Shown: in pieces, positions 29,772 through 38,962 of the stretch
How the letters are laid out: every line of letters starts with the position of its first letter
Numbering within the stretch: position 1 is the stretch's first letter
DNA from: Bacteroidales bacterium
Lineage (GTDB): Bacteria; Bacteroidota; Bacteroidia; Bacteroidales; VadinHA17
Reading direction: 5' to 3'
DNA length: 64,000 nt
NCBI GenBank assembly: GCA_016715075.1
Contig: JADKBK010000009.1
Location: forward strand, 124,001-188,000
Position numbers and translations under genes: made by a program
Notes under the pieces: model-generated
Databases searched by the model: none
Told to the model about the DNA's origin: nothing
The model's input: the letters and a program-made list of their open reading frames with translations, nothing else

Positions 29772-30369
29772 ATGATATTTAATATTTCAGGGAGAAAACC
29801 CAATCCAAAAACTGATGAGGAGTTAATAGCTGAATTCAACTCAACCGGAGACCTGGATCTTCTTGGGAAGCTTTATACAACCTATATGCCTCTGGTGTAC
29901 GGCGTATGTCTCAAATATCTTAAGGATCGGGATGAATCAAAGGATGCTGTGATGCAGATCTTCGAAAAGATAATTACTGAGATCCCGAAACAGAGTATTG
30001 GAAACTTCAGAGGATGGCTTTATGTTGTTACAAAGAATTTCTGTCTGATGCATCTGAGATCAATGAAATCACAGAATGAGAAATTAACAGAATGGGCTGC
30101 CGATCCGGTAGTTTTTATGGAAAACAGCTCCGGTCTGCATCCTATAGATGAGGATGGGGAGGAGATGGAAAAAGATCTTTCAGATTGCATAAAAAGACTG
30201 AAAGATGAACAGGCCGAATGCATCAGGTTATTCTATTATGAGAACAGGTGTTACAGTGAGATTGCAACCCTCCTTAAAATAGATGAGAAAAAGGTGAAGA
30301 GTCATCTTCAGAATGCAAAAAAGAAATCTTAAACTATGTCTTGAAGAAAAACATGCGGGACAGGAATAA
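29772..30369 (+). CDS. ECF-type RNA polymerase sigma factor (3' frameshift)
   Basis: The frame from 29772 stops at 30332 after KKKS. Removing one A from the six-A run 30317-30322 changes the end to NAKRNLKLCLEEKHAGQE with a stop at 30367-30369, the usual C-terminus of this group, about 198 residues. Region 2 (LLGKLYTTYMPLVYGVCLK, DAVMQIFEKI) and region 4 (CIRLFYYENRCYSEIATLL) are clear. The corrected end overlaps the next gene, which suggests translational coupling. It likely directs a small regulon; the target promoter is unknown. Confidence 0.87.
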
Positions 30370-31411
30370 AAATAAAATTAACGGAGCTCCTGACTTTTTC
30401 CTCTACAGAGGGGATAAAATGTCAGGAAAAGAGAGGAACTCTTTCGAGAGAGAGCTTCAGAGGGATCCCTTTGCCGAAGAGGCTTCGGAAGGTTTTTCCG
30501 AAATAACGCCGGAGGAAGCGCTGCAGGATATCTCTTCCCTTCAGAAACAACTTAAGCAGAGAACTGAGAAGAGGCAAAAACTAATTCTCCTCAGACTGGC
30601 TGCATCAGTAGCAGTTTTAATGATTGTTGCCTCAATCTTCATTATTATTGAGAGAAAGAGCACGCCGGAACGGATTGCTTCCAATATTGAACGAACTGAA
30701 TCAATGGATCTTCCTGAATCGGAGCCTGTGGCTGAGTTGCCGGACAAAAAGGAGCCTTCAGTGCCGGCAGTTATTAACCAGGAGAAAAAAGCAGAGATAC
30801 CTCCTGTTGAACAAAAGAATCAGGAACCCTTAATTCTTTCTGAAAACGTCGGAGTAGCTGCGAATCAGAAAAGTGATTCAATGAAGGATATGGATTCTGA
30901 GGTGGCTGATAAATTTGAACAACCGGAAAAAATGGCAGTGATAACTCCAGCTCCGGCCAGGAGCATGAAGTCCTCAGGTTATAAGGAGATTGAATTAAAG
31001 GCAGATACACCTGTAGTTATTACTTTGGATCCTGACCTGGCAGCCCTGAATGAAACGGTAGTTACAGCCTACGGCATCAGCAGAGAAAAATCTGAAATGG
31101 AAGATGCTCAGATAGCATATGTAGCACCTCAGCCTTCAGTTGGAAAATCTGAGTTCGACAAATATATCAGGGAAAACATACAATGGCCGGATACAATATC
31201 ATCCGGCAGGAAGATTGTTGTCGTTGTAAGCTTTTCAGTTCACACGGATGGAAGAATCGACAGTATAATGATAATCAAAAGTCCTGGTAAATTATTTTCC
31301 GAAGAAGCAATCAGGCTTTTAAGATCAGGCCCTGCCTGGCAGCCTGCCAGGGAGAACGGGACGAATATTGAGGACAAGGTTAAGCTGCGTATTGTCTTTA
31401 AACAGGATTAA
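30353..31411 (+). CDS. Membrane protein with C-terminal TonB domain, sigma-linked
   Basis: About 352 residues from the ATG at 30353; a TTG at 30341 is an alternative. The cytoplasmic N-terminus (FLYRGDKMSGKERNSFEREL) resembles the short anti-sigma-like segments of Bacteroidetes proteins encoded after ECF sigma genes. One transmembrane helix follows (LLRLAASVAVLMIVASIFII), then a Pro/Glu/Lys-rich spacer, an LNETVVTAYG peptide and a TonB C-terminal domain (FDKYIRENIQWP, VVVVSFSVHTDGRID). It overlaps the corrected sigma gene by 17 bp, so it probably restrains that sigma factor or links it to the outer membrane. That role is inference. Confidence 0.75.
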   Translation: MRDRNKNKINGAPDFFLYRGDKMSGKERNSFERELQRDPFAEEASEGFSEITPEEALQDISSLQKQLKQRTEKRQKLILLRLAASVAVLMIVASIFIIIERKSTPERIASNIERTESMDLPESEPVAELPDKKEPSVPAVINQEKKAEIPPVEQKNQEPLILSENVGVAANQKSDSMKDMDSEVADKFEQPEKMAVITPAPARSMKSSGYKEIELKADTPVVITLDPDLAALNETVVTAYGISREKSEMEDAQIAYVAPQPSVGKSEFDKYIRENIQWPDTISSGRKIVVVVSFSVHTDGRIDSIMIIKSPGKLFSEEAIRLLRSGPAWQPARENGTNIEDKVKLRIVFKQD

Positions 31412-32154
31412 ACATCTGTTTTCAAGGTCGTTAATAAATCCTTATACGAATTCACGAGTATAGCGGCATCAACTCCGCAGAGAAGGAATGTGCATCCGTC
31501 CTTTACTTCAGGGATCAGACCTTGGGGTGTCATCCCGAATATCCCGTATGGCAAGCCTGCCTTCCTGCATTTATCCTTTATCAGTTTAATGGCTGACTTT
31601 ACATCCGGATGGCTTAGCTGTCCGGTAAGCCCCATACTGGTAGAAAGATCGTAGGGTCCGATAAAAACAGAATCTATTCCTTTCACCTTCAGTATTTCGT
31701 CGATATTCTTCACGGCATCCCTGTGTTCAATCTGAATCATGATTACCAGATCCTTGTTGGCATTTTCAACATAATCACTGAATCCGGGGCCGAAGCTATG
31801 TGCCCTGGAGAGTCCAACACTTCGTCTGCCCTCAGGAGGATATTTTGAATATTGAACAACCTTTAAAGCCTCTGCTGCACTGTTGACCATTGGTACGAGT
31901 ATCCCGTCGCAGCCAGTATCAAGCACTCTTTTTATCCAGATCTCATCCTTGCCCGGAACCCTGACTATCTTAAGGATCTTGTCTCCCATAATCTGAAGTG
32001 CGTTCTGTACACTCTCCAGAGAGATTGCCGAGTGTTCCATGTCAATCAGAACCCAGTCAAATCCTGAATCCGAAATTATTTCAGCTACCTGTGGAGCGCT
32101 TATTGACAGTAGTGTTCCTGCGAGTGGACTATTAAAAGGTTTTCCCTGTTTCAT
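31408..32154 (-). CDS. HpcH/HpaI aldolase family protein
   Basis: A 248-residue cytoplasmic TIM barrel. The motif DWVLIDMEHSAIS (about 33-45) and the metal-site region IGPYDLSTSMGL (about 166-177) define class-II HpcH/HpaI aldolases, which cleave 2-keto-3-deoxy acids or similar to pyruvate and an aldehyde. The substrate could be a 2-keto-3-deoxy sugar acid, given nearby sugar genes, but this is inference. It is 24 bp after an M64 peptidase gene on the same strand; its stop overlaps the end of the convergent TonB-domain gene by 4 bp. Confidence 0.87.
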   Translation of the reverse strand: MKQGKPFNSPLAGTLLSISAPQVAEIISDSGFDWVLIDMEHSAISLESVQNALQIMGDKILKIVRVPGKDEIWIKRVLDTGCDGILVPMVNSAAEALKVVQYSKYPPEGRRSVGLSRAHSFGPGFSDYVENANKDLVIMIQIEHRDAVKNIDEILKVKGIDSVFIGPYDLSTSMGLTGQLSHPDVKSAIKLIKDKCRKAGLPYGIFGMTPQGLIPEVKDGCTFLLCGVDAAILVNSYKDLLTTLKTDV

Positions 32155-32178
32155 TCTTTTACTTTTTAAACAATCTGA

Positions 32179-33657
32179 TTATCTGACATACTGGTTTATT
32201 ACATTTTCGATTGAGCTGCGGCATACCTTGCAGAATGTAAGGTGTCGCGTGTACATTATACAATCGATCTGGGGGCGGTACAGCCCGTTTGCCTTATAAC
32301 CGGCTCCTTCAAACGCTCCAACCTTATCTCTGTATTTTTCATTTGCGAAATATTCATTCTCCTTATTCATCTGGCGGGTGAACAGCTCTTCCATAACTGT
32401 CTCCGGTACCATTGCAGCACGCAGGCTGTCACGCTCCTTCTGGATAGCATAACCGGTCCTGTCAAATTCTTCTTTACCCCATGGGGTTGGCAACGGTGTT
32501 CCCTCCTCCATAAGGTCTTTCCATTTAAGTGTACCTGGGTCAAACATAGCTGTAATATTTGTTTCCCACGGTTCAACTTTCACATCAGGAACCTCATATG
32601 AGACAGAAGAGGTATAATACTCGTCTGCCAGTGCAGCAAAATGATGCCCCATCTCATGGATCATAATATACTCAGCAAACCTGTTATCTGCGGAGACCGT
32701 AGTATATAAATTATAGATGCCCCCGCCTCCGTATGTACGCTCATTTATCATAATCACCATTATATCATATGGTACTGCGGATGCCACATCTCTAATTGTG
32801 CGGTTATCGTAGCTGAGAGCGTATCGTTCTGAATCAAAACTGCTGTAGTAAACCGTAAGAGGCGTTCTTTTAAATACACCGTGATGCGGTTTATTAACAC
32901 CTGATGCCTCAGCCGGTGTTTCAACTGCCCTGATATTGAAATCTGATGAATGTGATCTGAAAGGCTCTGCATTCAAAAGGTAACCTGAAAGCCTGAAGGC
33001 ATCCTTTCTGAATTTCTCCATCTCATCCTTTGAATAGCCATCTCCAAGAATCACCAGATCAACCTTTTTATCAGGAGAGCCATTTTCAGTTATTATATCT
33101 ACCTTGACAGTATGAACCAGTTCAGCCGGATTTACCAACCGCGAGGCTGGATCAATTTCTGTCATCCATATCGTTCTGAAACTATTAAGTGAATCTCTTT
33201 TCTGAATAATAATAGTTACAGGTTTTAGAGGCCATGGAAATCGCAGAGATTCATGAAAAGTACCCCAATTTTCACTGGCTTCAGGGATCGTCTGCCATTC
33301 GCCGAAAACATTGCTGAATCCTTTTGAATAGAGAAGCAGCTTAGATTCACTGTCAATTACTTCAAAGAAATAGGCGCCAAGCTTCAGATCATCCAGAAGG
33401 ACATTTTTACTTCCGCTCCATATACCATCAGAAACAACCCGGTCGGTTGCAAAATGTTCTTCCGCCGCCGTACCCGAGTGGAAGAAATCAAAACGCATTG
33501 TTTTATCCTGAAAATATTTACCGAAATCAACATTTCCATTATTCACAACATGGTAATCAGCAGATTCAGAAGCAGTCTGAACATGGTTCTTAGGGCTGCT
33601 TTGCTTACATGAGCAGAAAACAAATATGATAAGCAGGAGTAGAAATGCTTTATTCAT
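32179..33657 (-). CDS. M64-family (IgA-type) metallopeptidase lipoprotein
   Basis: A 492-residue protein with a lipoprotein-type signal (hydrophobic, ending FVFCSCKQSS; Cys15 or Cys17 is the lipidation site). An N-terminal beta domain of the Peptidase_M64_N type (to about 180) precedes the catalytic domain with the zinc motif HEMGHHFAALADEYY. The conserved VDLVILGDGYSKDEMEKF strand is also typical. The family includes IgA1 proteases of gut Clostridium, but most Bacteroidetes members have no known substrate. Probably surface or periplasm anchored. Confidence 0.88.
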   Translation of the reverse strand: MNKAFLLLLIIFVFCSCKQSSPKNHVQTASESADYHVVNNGNVDFGKYFQDKTMRFDFFHSGTAAEEHFATDRVVSDGIWSGSKNVLLDDLKLGAYFFEVIDSESKLLLYSKGFSNVFGEWQTIPEASENWGTFHESLRFPWPLKPVTIIIQKRDSLNSFRTIWMTEIDPASRLVNPAELVHTVKVDIITENGSPDKKVDLVILGDGYSKDEMEKFRKDAFRLSGYLLNAEPFRSHSSDFNIRAVETPAEASGVNKPHHGVFKRTPLTVYYSSFDSERYALSYDNRTIRDVASAVPYDIMVIMINERTYGGGGIYNLYTTVSADNRFAEYIMIHEMGHHFAALADEYYTSSVSYEVPDVKVEPWETNITAMFDPGTLKWKDLMEEGTPLPTPWGKEEFDRTGYAIQKERDSLRAAMVPETVMEELFTRQMNKENEYFANEKYRDKVGAFEGAGYKANGLYRPQIDCIMYTRHLTFCKVCRSSIENVINQYVR

Positions 33658-33736
33658 AGTCGATGAATTTAGTTTAAGGAATGAGTTATTAAAGTTAAAA
33701 ATATTTACATTTAAAAATTATAGTTTATAGCGCCGG

Positions 33737-35740
33737 ATGATCACAAAAAAAATTCTTCTATTGCTCTCCTGTCTGATAATCTCAATTTATCAGCATGTTA
33801 ACAGCCAAACTGTTGATACAACATCTTTTAAAATCTTTCCGCGCCTCAGCTTTTATACCTTTGAAAAAGAGGGGGAATTTCTTCTTCACCTGCCTGCAGG
33901 TATGGTGAAAAGCAATTTATCTGTTACAATATCAGCCGGTGAAAATATTATTTCTTCATGGAAAGGCAACCCATCGGGAAGAATTCTCAGGATTCCCTTC
34001 ACACTCGATCTTCCTGCATCAGGCTATAGAATAAAGGCTGCTATATCAGCCCATTCAGGTTCAGGGCTGACTTATACGGCAACTACTGATCTGCTTATAC
34101 TTACTTATAAATCAAATGAAGTAAAGACTGATAGGCTGACAGGTGGAATTATTGTTAACCGTCGCAGTTTCTTCCCGTTCGGATTCTATTGTTATTCACC
34201 GGTATCCCCTACCCTTCCTGAGGAAGAGATTGTCAAAGGCTTCAATATGATCTCACCCTATCAGTCAATACTGCCTGAAACGCTGAAAGACAGGAAAGCT
34301 TATATGGATCGCTGTGCCGAGCTTGGAATGAAAGTGCATTATAACCTTCTGTCATTATCAGGGGGCGGAGGTGTTGATTCAAAGATAGGAGCTCTGAGTG
34401 ACGAAGAGAAGAAAAAGAGGCTGACGGACGAGATAAGGACCTTTATGAACCATCCTGCCCTGCTGGCTTGGTATATTTCTGATGAACCAAACGGATATAA
34501 AATACCACCTGAAAAACTTGAAGCAATTTACAGGATGGTAAAAGAGACTGATCCGTGGCATCCAATATCGATGGTTTTTATGGCGCCGTTCCTCTCGGCA
34601 AAGAAATATGCCTCTGCCCTTGATATTGTTATGGCTGATCCTTATCCTGTCCCTGATTATCCGATTGTTATGACAGGAACAGTCACTGATCAGCTAAGGT
34701 CAGAGTTTAAAGGCATAAAACCAGTCTGGATGGTTCTGCAGGCATTCGGAGGCGGAGAGTGGTGGAGCCGGGAGCCAACAATTCAGGAGATAAGATCGAT
34801 GACCTGGCAATCAATAATTAACGGGGCGACAGGAATTCAATATTTTGTGCGGCAGGGCCTTAATTTTTTTCCAAAATCGGTTGCAGCATGGAACGAATGC
34901 GGCCGGATAGCTATGGAGATAGCTGAGATCACTCCCTGGCTTCTTTCCGATGAAGAAACATTAGCTGTGGAATCTTCCCCGAAAAATATTATCGTCACCT
35001 CAAGGGTCCATCAAGGGCAGCTGATGGTTATGGCTGTCAACAAAATTAATGAGCCAACAGCAGCCTATATAAAAATAAGAGGTATTGGCTCTGGCAGAGC
35101 CAGAGTGATATTTGAGAACCGTTCATTAGCTTTTTCAGGAGGCCAGATCAATGATTATCTTGCAGCCTACGGATCACAGGTTTACCTTATAGATCTGCAT
35201 CCCTCAGCAGAGGTTAAGGGTGTAAAGCCGGAAAATATGATCAGAGATCCGGGATTTGAAGACATTTCAAGTCCAGGCGTACCATCCGCATGCTACGCAC
35301 GGCCAGGAGGGGACAGAGGTGCCACATATTTCCTGGATTCACGGGAGCATCATGAAGGAAATCATTCTGTCAGGCTTTTCACGCCTGTTAATAATAAAAG
35401 CATCACTCTGAGACTTTTCCCCATGGCAGTCAAAGCCGGATCAACTTACGCTATTTCAGTATGGGCTAAATCTGATCCTGAACAAAGATTTTCTTCTGTA
35501 ACGAATCAGGATAGTATGCGTCATAGTTTAAACTATCCGGATAAACAGTATGTTGAAATTGAATTGGGGGCATTTGGAAAAGCCAGATTTGTGCCTGATC
35601 AGGAATGGAGGCGCTACATGACATTTATTACAATACCTTCTGATACACTTAAGTCAGTGCGTACCAATCTGCTGTTAAGAATGCCAGGACAGGGCGTTGC
35701 ATGGTTCGATGATCTTAAAGTATATGAAGAAAAACCTTAA
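33737..35740 (+). CDS. Secreted glycoside-hydrolase-like TIM-barrel protein
   Basis: A 667-residue protein with a signal peptide (KKILLLLSCLIISIYQHVNSQ), an N-terminal beta-sandwich (about 25-130), a TIM barrel (about 140-410) and a C-terminal jelly-roll like a carbohydrate-binding module (about 505-665, ending WFDDLKVYEE). The barrel contains LLAWYISDEPNGYK, where the Asp-Glu pair resembles the acid/base site of clan-A glycosidases, and WQSIINGATGIQYFVRQG late in the barrel. I cannot assign a numbered family. It stands alone on the plus strand, divergent from the peptidase gene. Confidence 0.65.
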   Translation: MITKKILLLLSCLIISIYQHVNSQTVDTTSFKIFPRLSFYTFEKEGEFLLHLPAGMVKSNLSVTISAGENIISSWKGNPSGRILRIPFTLDLPASGYRIKAAISAHSGSGLTYTATTDLLILTYKSNEVKTDRLTGGIIVNRRSFFPFGFYCYSPVSPTLPEEEIVKGFNMISPYQSILPETLKDRKAYMDRCAELGMKVHYNLLSLSGGGGVDSKIGALSDEEKKKRLTDEIRTFMNHPALLAWYISDEPNGYKIPPEKLEAIYRMVKETDPWHPISMVFMAPFLSAKKYASALDIVMADPYPVPDYPIVMTGTVTDQLRSEFKGIKPVWMVLQAFGGGEWWSREPTIQEIRSMTWQSIINGATGIQYFVRQGLNFFPKSVAAWNECGRIAMEIAEITPWLLSDEETLAVESSPKNIIVTSRVHQGQLMVMAVNKINEPTAAYIKIRGIGSGRARVIFENRSLAFSGGQINDYLAAYGSQVYLIDLHPSAEVKGVKPENMIRDPGFEDISSPGVPSACYARPGGDRGATYFLDSREHHEGNHSVRLFTPVNNKSITLRLFPMAVKAGSTYAISVWAKSDPEQRFSSVTNQDSMRHSLNYPDKQYVEIELGAFGKARFVPDQEWRRYMTFITIPSDTLKSVRTNLLLRMPGQGVAWFDDLKVYEEKP

Positions 35741-35945
35741 CCTGACTTTAGGAGAAAAAGTCAGCCTCCAATAAATTTAATGCCTGTCTAATTTTAAGGA
35801 CCAGAGTAATTAAATACATGGTAAAAGCATCATCTTAGGCGGAATTATGTCTTTAGGTTAATGTAATGTTAATGGGTATAGAAGAATTTGCGTAAACAAA
35901 AACAAGATCTACATTTATATATAGTTAATCAGACCCTCTCCCATC

Positions 35946-38318
35946 ATGTTAAAAAACCTTGTCAAGACAGCAATAAGACACATGCTGAAACATTTCGGTT
36001 ACAGCATTCTTAATATCCTCGGACTTACCATAGGTATTTCCAGCGCACTGTTCCTTATAATTTATGTTACCGATGAAGTAAGCTATGACAGGTATCATGA
36101 AAAGGCAGACAGGATCTACAGGGTATCCAGCAAAATCACCGAGACTGACGACCAGTTCACATGGGTGGTAGCCCAGATCCCATTTGGACCGCAGGTGGTC
36201 CAGGACTATCCTGAGGTTCAGTCCTTTGTCAGGATTTTTAACATGCCTAGAGCTGTTTATAAATTTGAAGACAAAGAGTTCAACGAGGAAAGTTTCTATT
36301 ACGCAGATTCCACCCTCTTTGACATTTTTACTTACAAAGTACTCAAAGGAGATGCCAGGAGGGCAGTTCTTGAACCCAATAAGATAGTTCTTACAGAAAC
36401 GACAGCAACAAAATATTTCGGGAATACTGACCCGATAGGGAAAACCCTCACCTCCGGGACAGATACATATGAGGTAACAGGGGTGATAGAAAATGTCCCG
36501 CAGAACTCACATATAAGGTTTGATGCTCTCTCATCAAGGAATAATCTGCCAAAACAGTTTGGATCATGGGGCAATTTCGGGGTGTTTACCTACCTGCTGT
36601 TTCCGGAGAATTTTAACATCAAACCATTTGAAGAAAAGCTGAAAGGTATGTATGATTCATACATGAAGTCACTCTTCGGGCCTTTGAACATAAAAATTGA
36701 ATATATCCTTGAACCGATTACGAGAATTCATCTCTATTCGACAAAGGCCGGAGAACCAGAACCAACAGGAAGTATAACCTATGTTTATATCTTCGCAATA
36801 GTTGCAGTGTTTCTCATTCTTATTGCTGCTATGAATTATATGAATCTCTCAACAGCCCGTTCAGCAAGCAGGGCGAGAGAAGTTGGGATGAGGAAGGTGT
36901 CGGGGTCACAGCGGGGACCACTGATACTTCAGTTTCTTTCAGAGTCTATTGTATTTACTGTTATTTCACTGATATTAAGTCTGATAATTCTTATTGTTTT
37001 AATGCCCAGGTTCAACCTTCTGGCAGGAAAACATTTTGATCTTCATGTCGTATACAGCCCCGCTGTCCTTATAAGCATGGTTTCTGTAATTGTGATTGTG
37101 GGAGTCCTTGGCGGGAGTTATCCTGCATTTTTCCTTTCACGTTTCAGCCCATTGACTGTTCTCAAGGGAGAGATCACCCAGGGTTCGGCCGGAAGTCTTT
37201 TCCGTAAAATTCTTGTCGTTATCCAGTTTATGGTTTCAGTTATTATGATAATATGCACCATGGTAGTATTCAGGCAGCTGAATTATCTCAAGACTATGGA
37301 TCAGGGCTTTGATCAGAAAAACGTTATCGGGCTTCAGCTGAATGGTCCGATGGCAGCTAAATACACTGTTTTAAAACAGCTTCTGCAGGATAATCCAAAT
37401 ATTAAGTCAATAGCAGCTACCGATACTCCTGTTGGTGAGGGTTCAGGCAAAGTATTGTTCAATGTTGAGACCGACCAGGGAATGGTTCAGAGAGGAATTA
37501 ATTTTGCAGTTGTTGACCATGATTTTATTACCACACTTGGGATAAAAATTAAAACAGGACGCGATTTTCAGAGAGATATGCCATCTGACACCCTCAAAGG
37601 TGTAATTGTAAATGAAACATTTGTTAAAAGAATGAACTGGACCGAACCTATAGGCAAAAAAGTGGCACTCTTCGGAGATTCTTCACAGGTTAACGGCAGG
37701 GTAATAGGAGTCATGAATGATTATCACCAGACCGGAATGTACAATGAGATTGAATCCCTTTTACTGATCTACAGAATTTCAAATGGTGTTGTATATATTA
37801 AGCTCAATGACAACGATATGAACCAGACCATTCAGTTCATTGAAGCCAAATGGAAGGAAATATTCCCCGATCAGCCATTTACCTATACATTTCTTACTGA
37901 AAGGTTTAACAGGCAGTTTGAGGCAGATGAAAAGAGGGGTTTTGTCTTTACCCTTTTTACGATTCTGGCAATCATTATAGCATGTCTCGGACTTTTCGGG
38001 CTGGCATCCTACACAGTTGAACAGAGGACAAAGGAGGTTGGAATAAGAAAGGTATTCGGTGCCGACAATATGACGATACTGAGACTTATCGCAAGAGATT
38101 TTCTTATACTGGTTTCAATTTCGATAGTGATAGCATTCCCTGTTGCCTGGTATTTTATGAGTAAGTGGCTTGAAAACTATGTTTACAGGAATGCCTTGGG
38201 CCCTGCACTTTTCATCCTTGCTGCGGCACTTACGATATTAATAACTTTTTTGACTGTTGGCTTCAAGGCTTACCAGGCAGCGGTGATGAATCCTGCACAA
38301 TCAATAAAAAGTCAATAG
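35946..38318 (+). CDS. FtsX/MacB-type ABC transporter permease
   Basis: A 790-residue protein with the same plan as the permease at 24957: a first helix (NILGLTIGISSALFLIIYV), a MacB_PCD domain, three helices, SASRAREVGMRKVSGSQR, a second periplasmic domain and VEQRTKEVGIRKVFGAD before the last helices. There is no ATPase neighbour. Distant similarity between the two copies suggests old paralogues rather than a recent duplication. A 205-bp gap precedes it with no clear promoter. Confidence 0.88.
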   Translation: MLKNLVKTAIRHMLKHFGYSILNILGLTIGISSALFLIIYVTDEVSYDRYHEKADRIYRVSSKITETDDQFTWVVAQIPFGPQVVQDYPEVQSFVRIFNMPRAVYKFEDKEFNEESFYYADSTLFDIFTYKVLKGDARRAVLEPNKIVLTETTATKYFGNTDPIGKTLTSGTDTYEVTGVIENVPQNSHIRFDALSSRNNLPKQFGSWGNFGVFTYLLFPENFNIKPFEEKLKGMYDSYMKSLFGPLNIKIEYILEPITRIHLYSTKAGEPEPTGSITYVYIFAIVAVFLILIAAMNYMNLSTARSASRAREVGMRKVSGSQRGPLILQFLSESIVFTVISLILSLIILIVLMPRFNLLAGKHFDLHVVYSPAVLISMVSVIVIVGVLGGSYPAFFLSRFSPLTVLKGEITQGSAGSLFRKILVVIQFMVSVIMIICTMVVFRQLNYLKTMDQGFDQKNVIGLQLNGPMAAKYTVLKQLLQDNPNIKSIAATDTPVGEGSGKVLFNVETDQGMVQRGINFAVVDHDFITTLGIKIKTGRDFQRDMPSDTLKGVIVNETFVKRMNWTEPIGKKVALFGDSSQVNGRVIGVMNDYHQTGMYNEIESLLLIYRISNGVVYIKLNDNDMNQTIQFIEAKWKEIFPDQPFTYTFLTERFNRQFEADEKRGFVFTLFTILAIIIACLGLFGLASYTVEQRTKEVGIRKVFGADNMTILRLIARDFLILVSISIVIAFPVAWYFMSKWLENYVYRNALGPALFILAAALTILITFLTVGFKAYQAAVMNPAQSIKSQ

Positions 38319-38426
38319 TTTATATTGGAATTCACAACTGGTAAGGTTTATCCTACAGCACTTTCCTTCCGGATTTATCTCGTAACAGGAGATTATAGGA
38401 AAAGACCTCTGTGGTACCTCTGTGAC

Positions 38427-38708
38427 GGGGCTGTTGAAAAAGTCTGCTCCCTCAACCCCATAGCCGTCAATTTTATGAGTTTGAAACATATTTTACATGG
38501 AGGATCATTAAAAACAAATGGTTATTAGCATTGAATATAAGTTAGTTAATAACTTTATGGCTGTCGAAAAAGTACAAATCCATTAACCGCAAAGGTCGCA
38601 AAGTTATCGCGCAAAGGTCGCAAAGATCATATTGTCAATGTTTTATCTTTGCGTACTTTGCGTTCTCTCAGTTATGCTTGCGGTTAAAAAGACTTTTTCA
38701 ACAGCCCC
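38427..38708. mobile_element. MITE-like element, copy 2, with an extra terminal repeat
   Basis: The outer ends are a perfect 18-bp inverted repeat, GGGGCTGTTGAAAAAGTC (38427-38444) and its exact complement (38691-38708). A degenerate internal end, GGCTGTCGAAAAAGTAC, lies at 38559-38575. The part from there to 38708 is about 150 bp, the size of copy 1, and has the same AACCGCAAAG / CTTGCGGTT core. The remainder 38445-38558 could be a remnant of a longer parent element. The 38319-38962 gap also holds CTCTGTG half repeats near 38406-38424 and nothing else recognised. Confidence 0.72.
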
Positions 38709-38962
38709 AACTTTTACTAATCTTTACTTTTACAATTTTACTCTTAAGTTGAGGGTTATGCCCCCAACACCACATGTAGGGTTTTCTAAATCACTGTATT
38801 TCACAAAAGTCCCCTCTTCGCCTTTTAACAATGCTTGAAGTATGACGAAGACAAAAAATAAAAAAATCATCAGTGTGAATAGATGATAAATCAGTTAACC
38901 GCTAAAGTTTTATATTTTTATAAGCAATTACCGGAATTGATTTTATTTAATCTCCTCTGAAT

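Noticed and set aside
38325..38528. 67-codon frame inside the MITE region as a transposase remnant
   Set aside because: No recognisable transposase motif; it crosses the terminal repeat.
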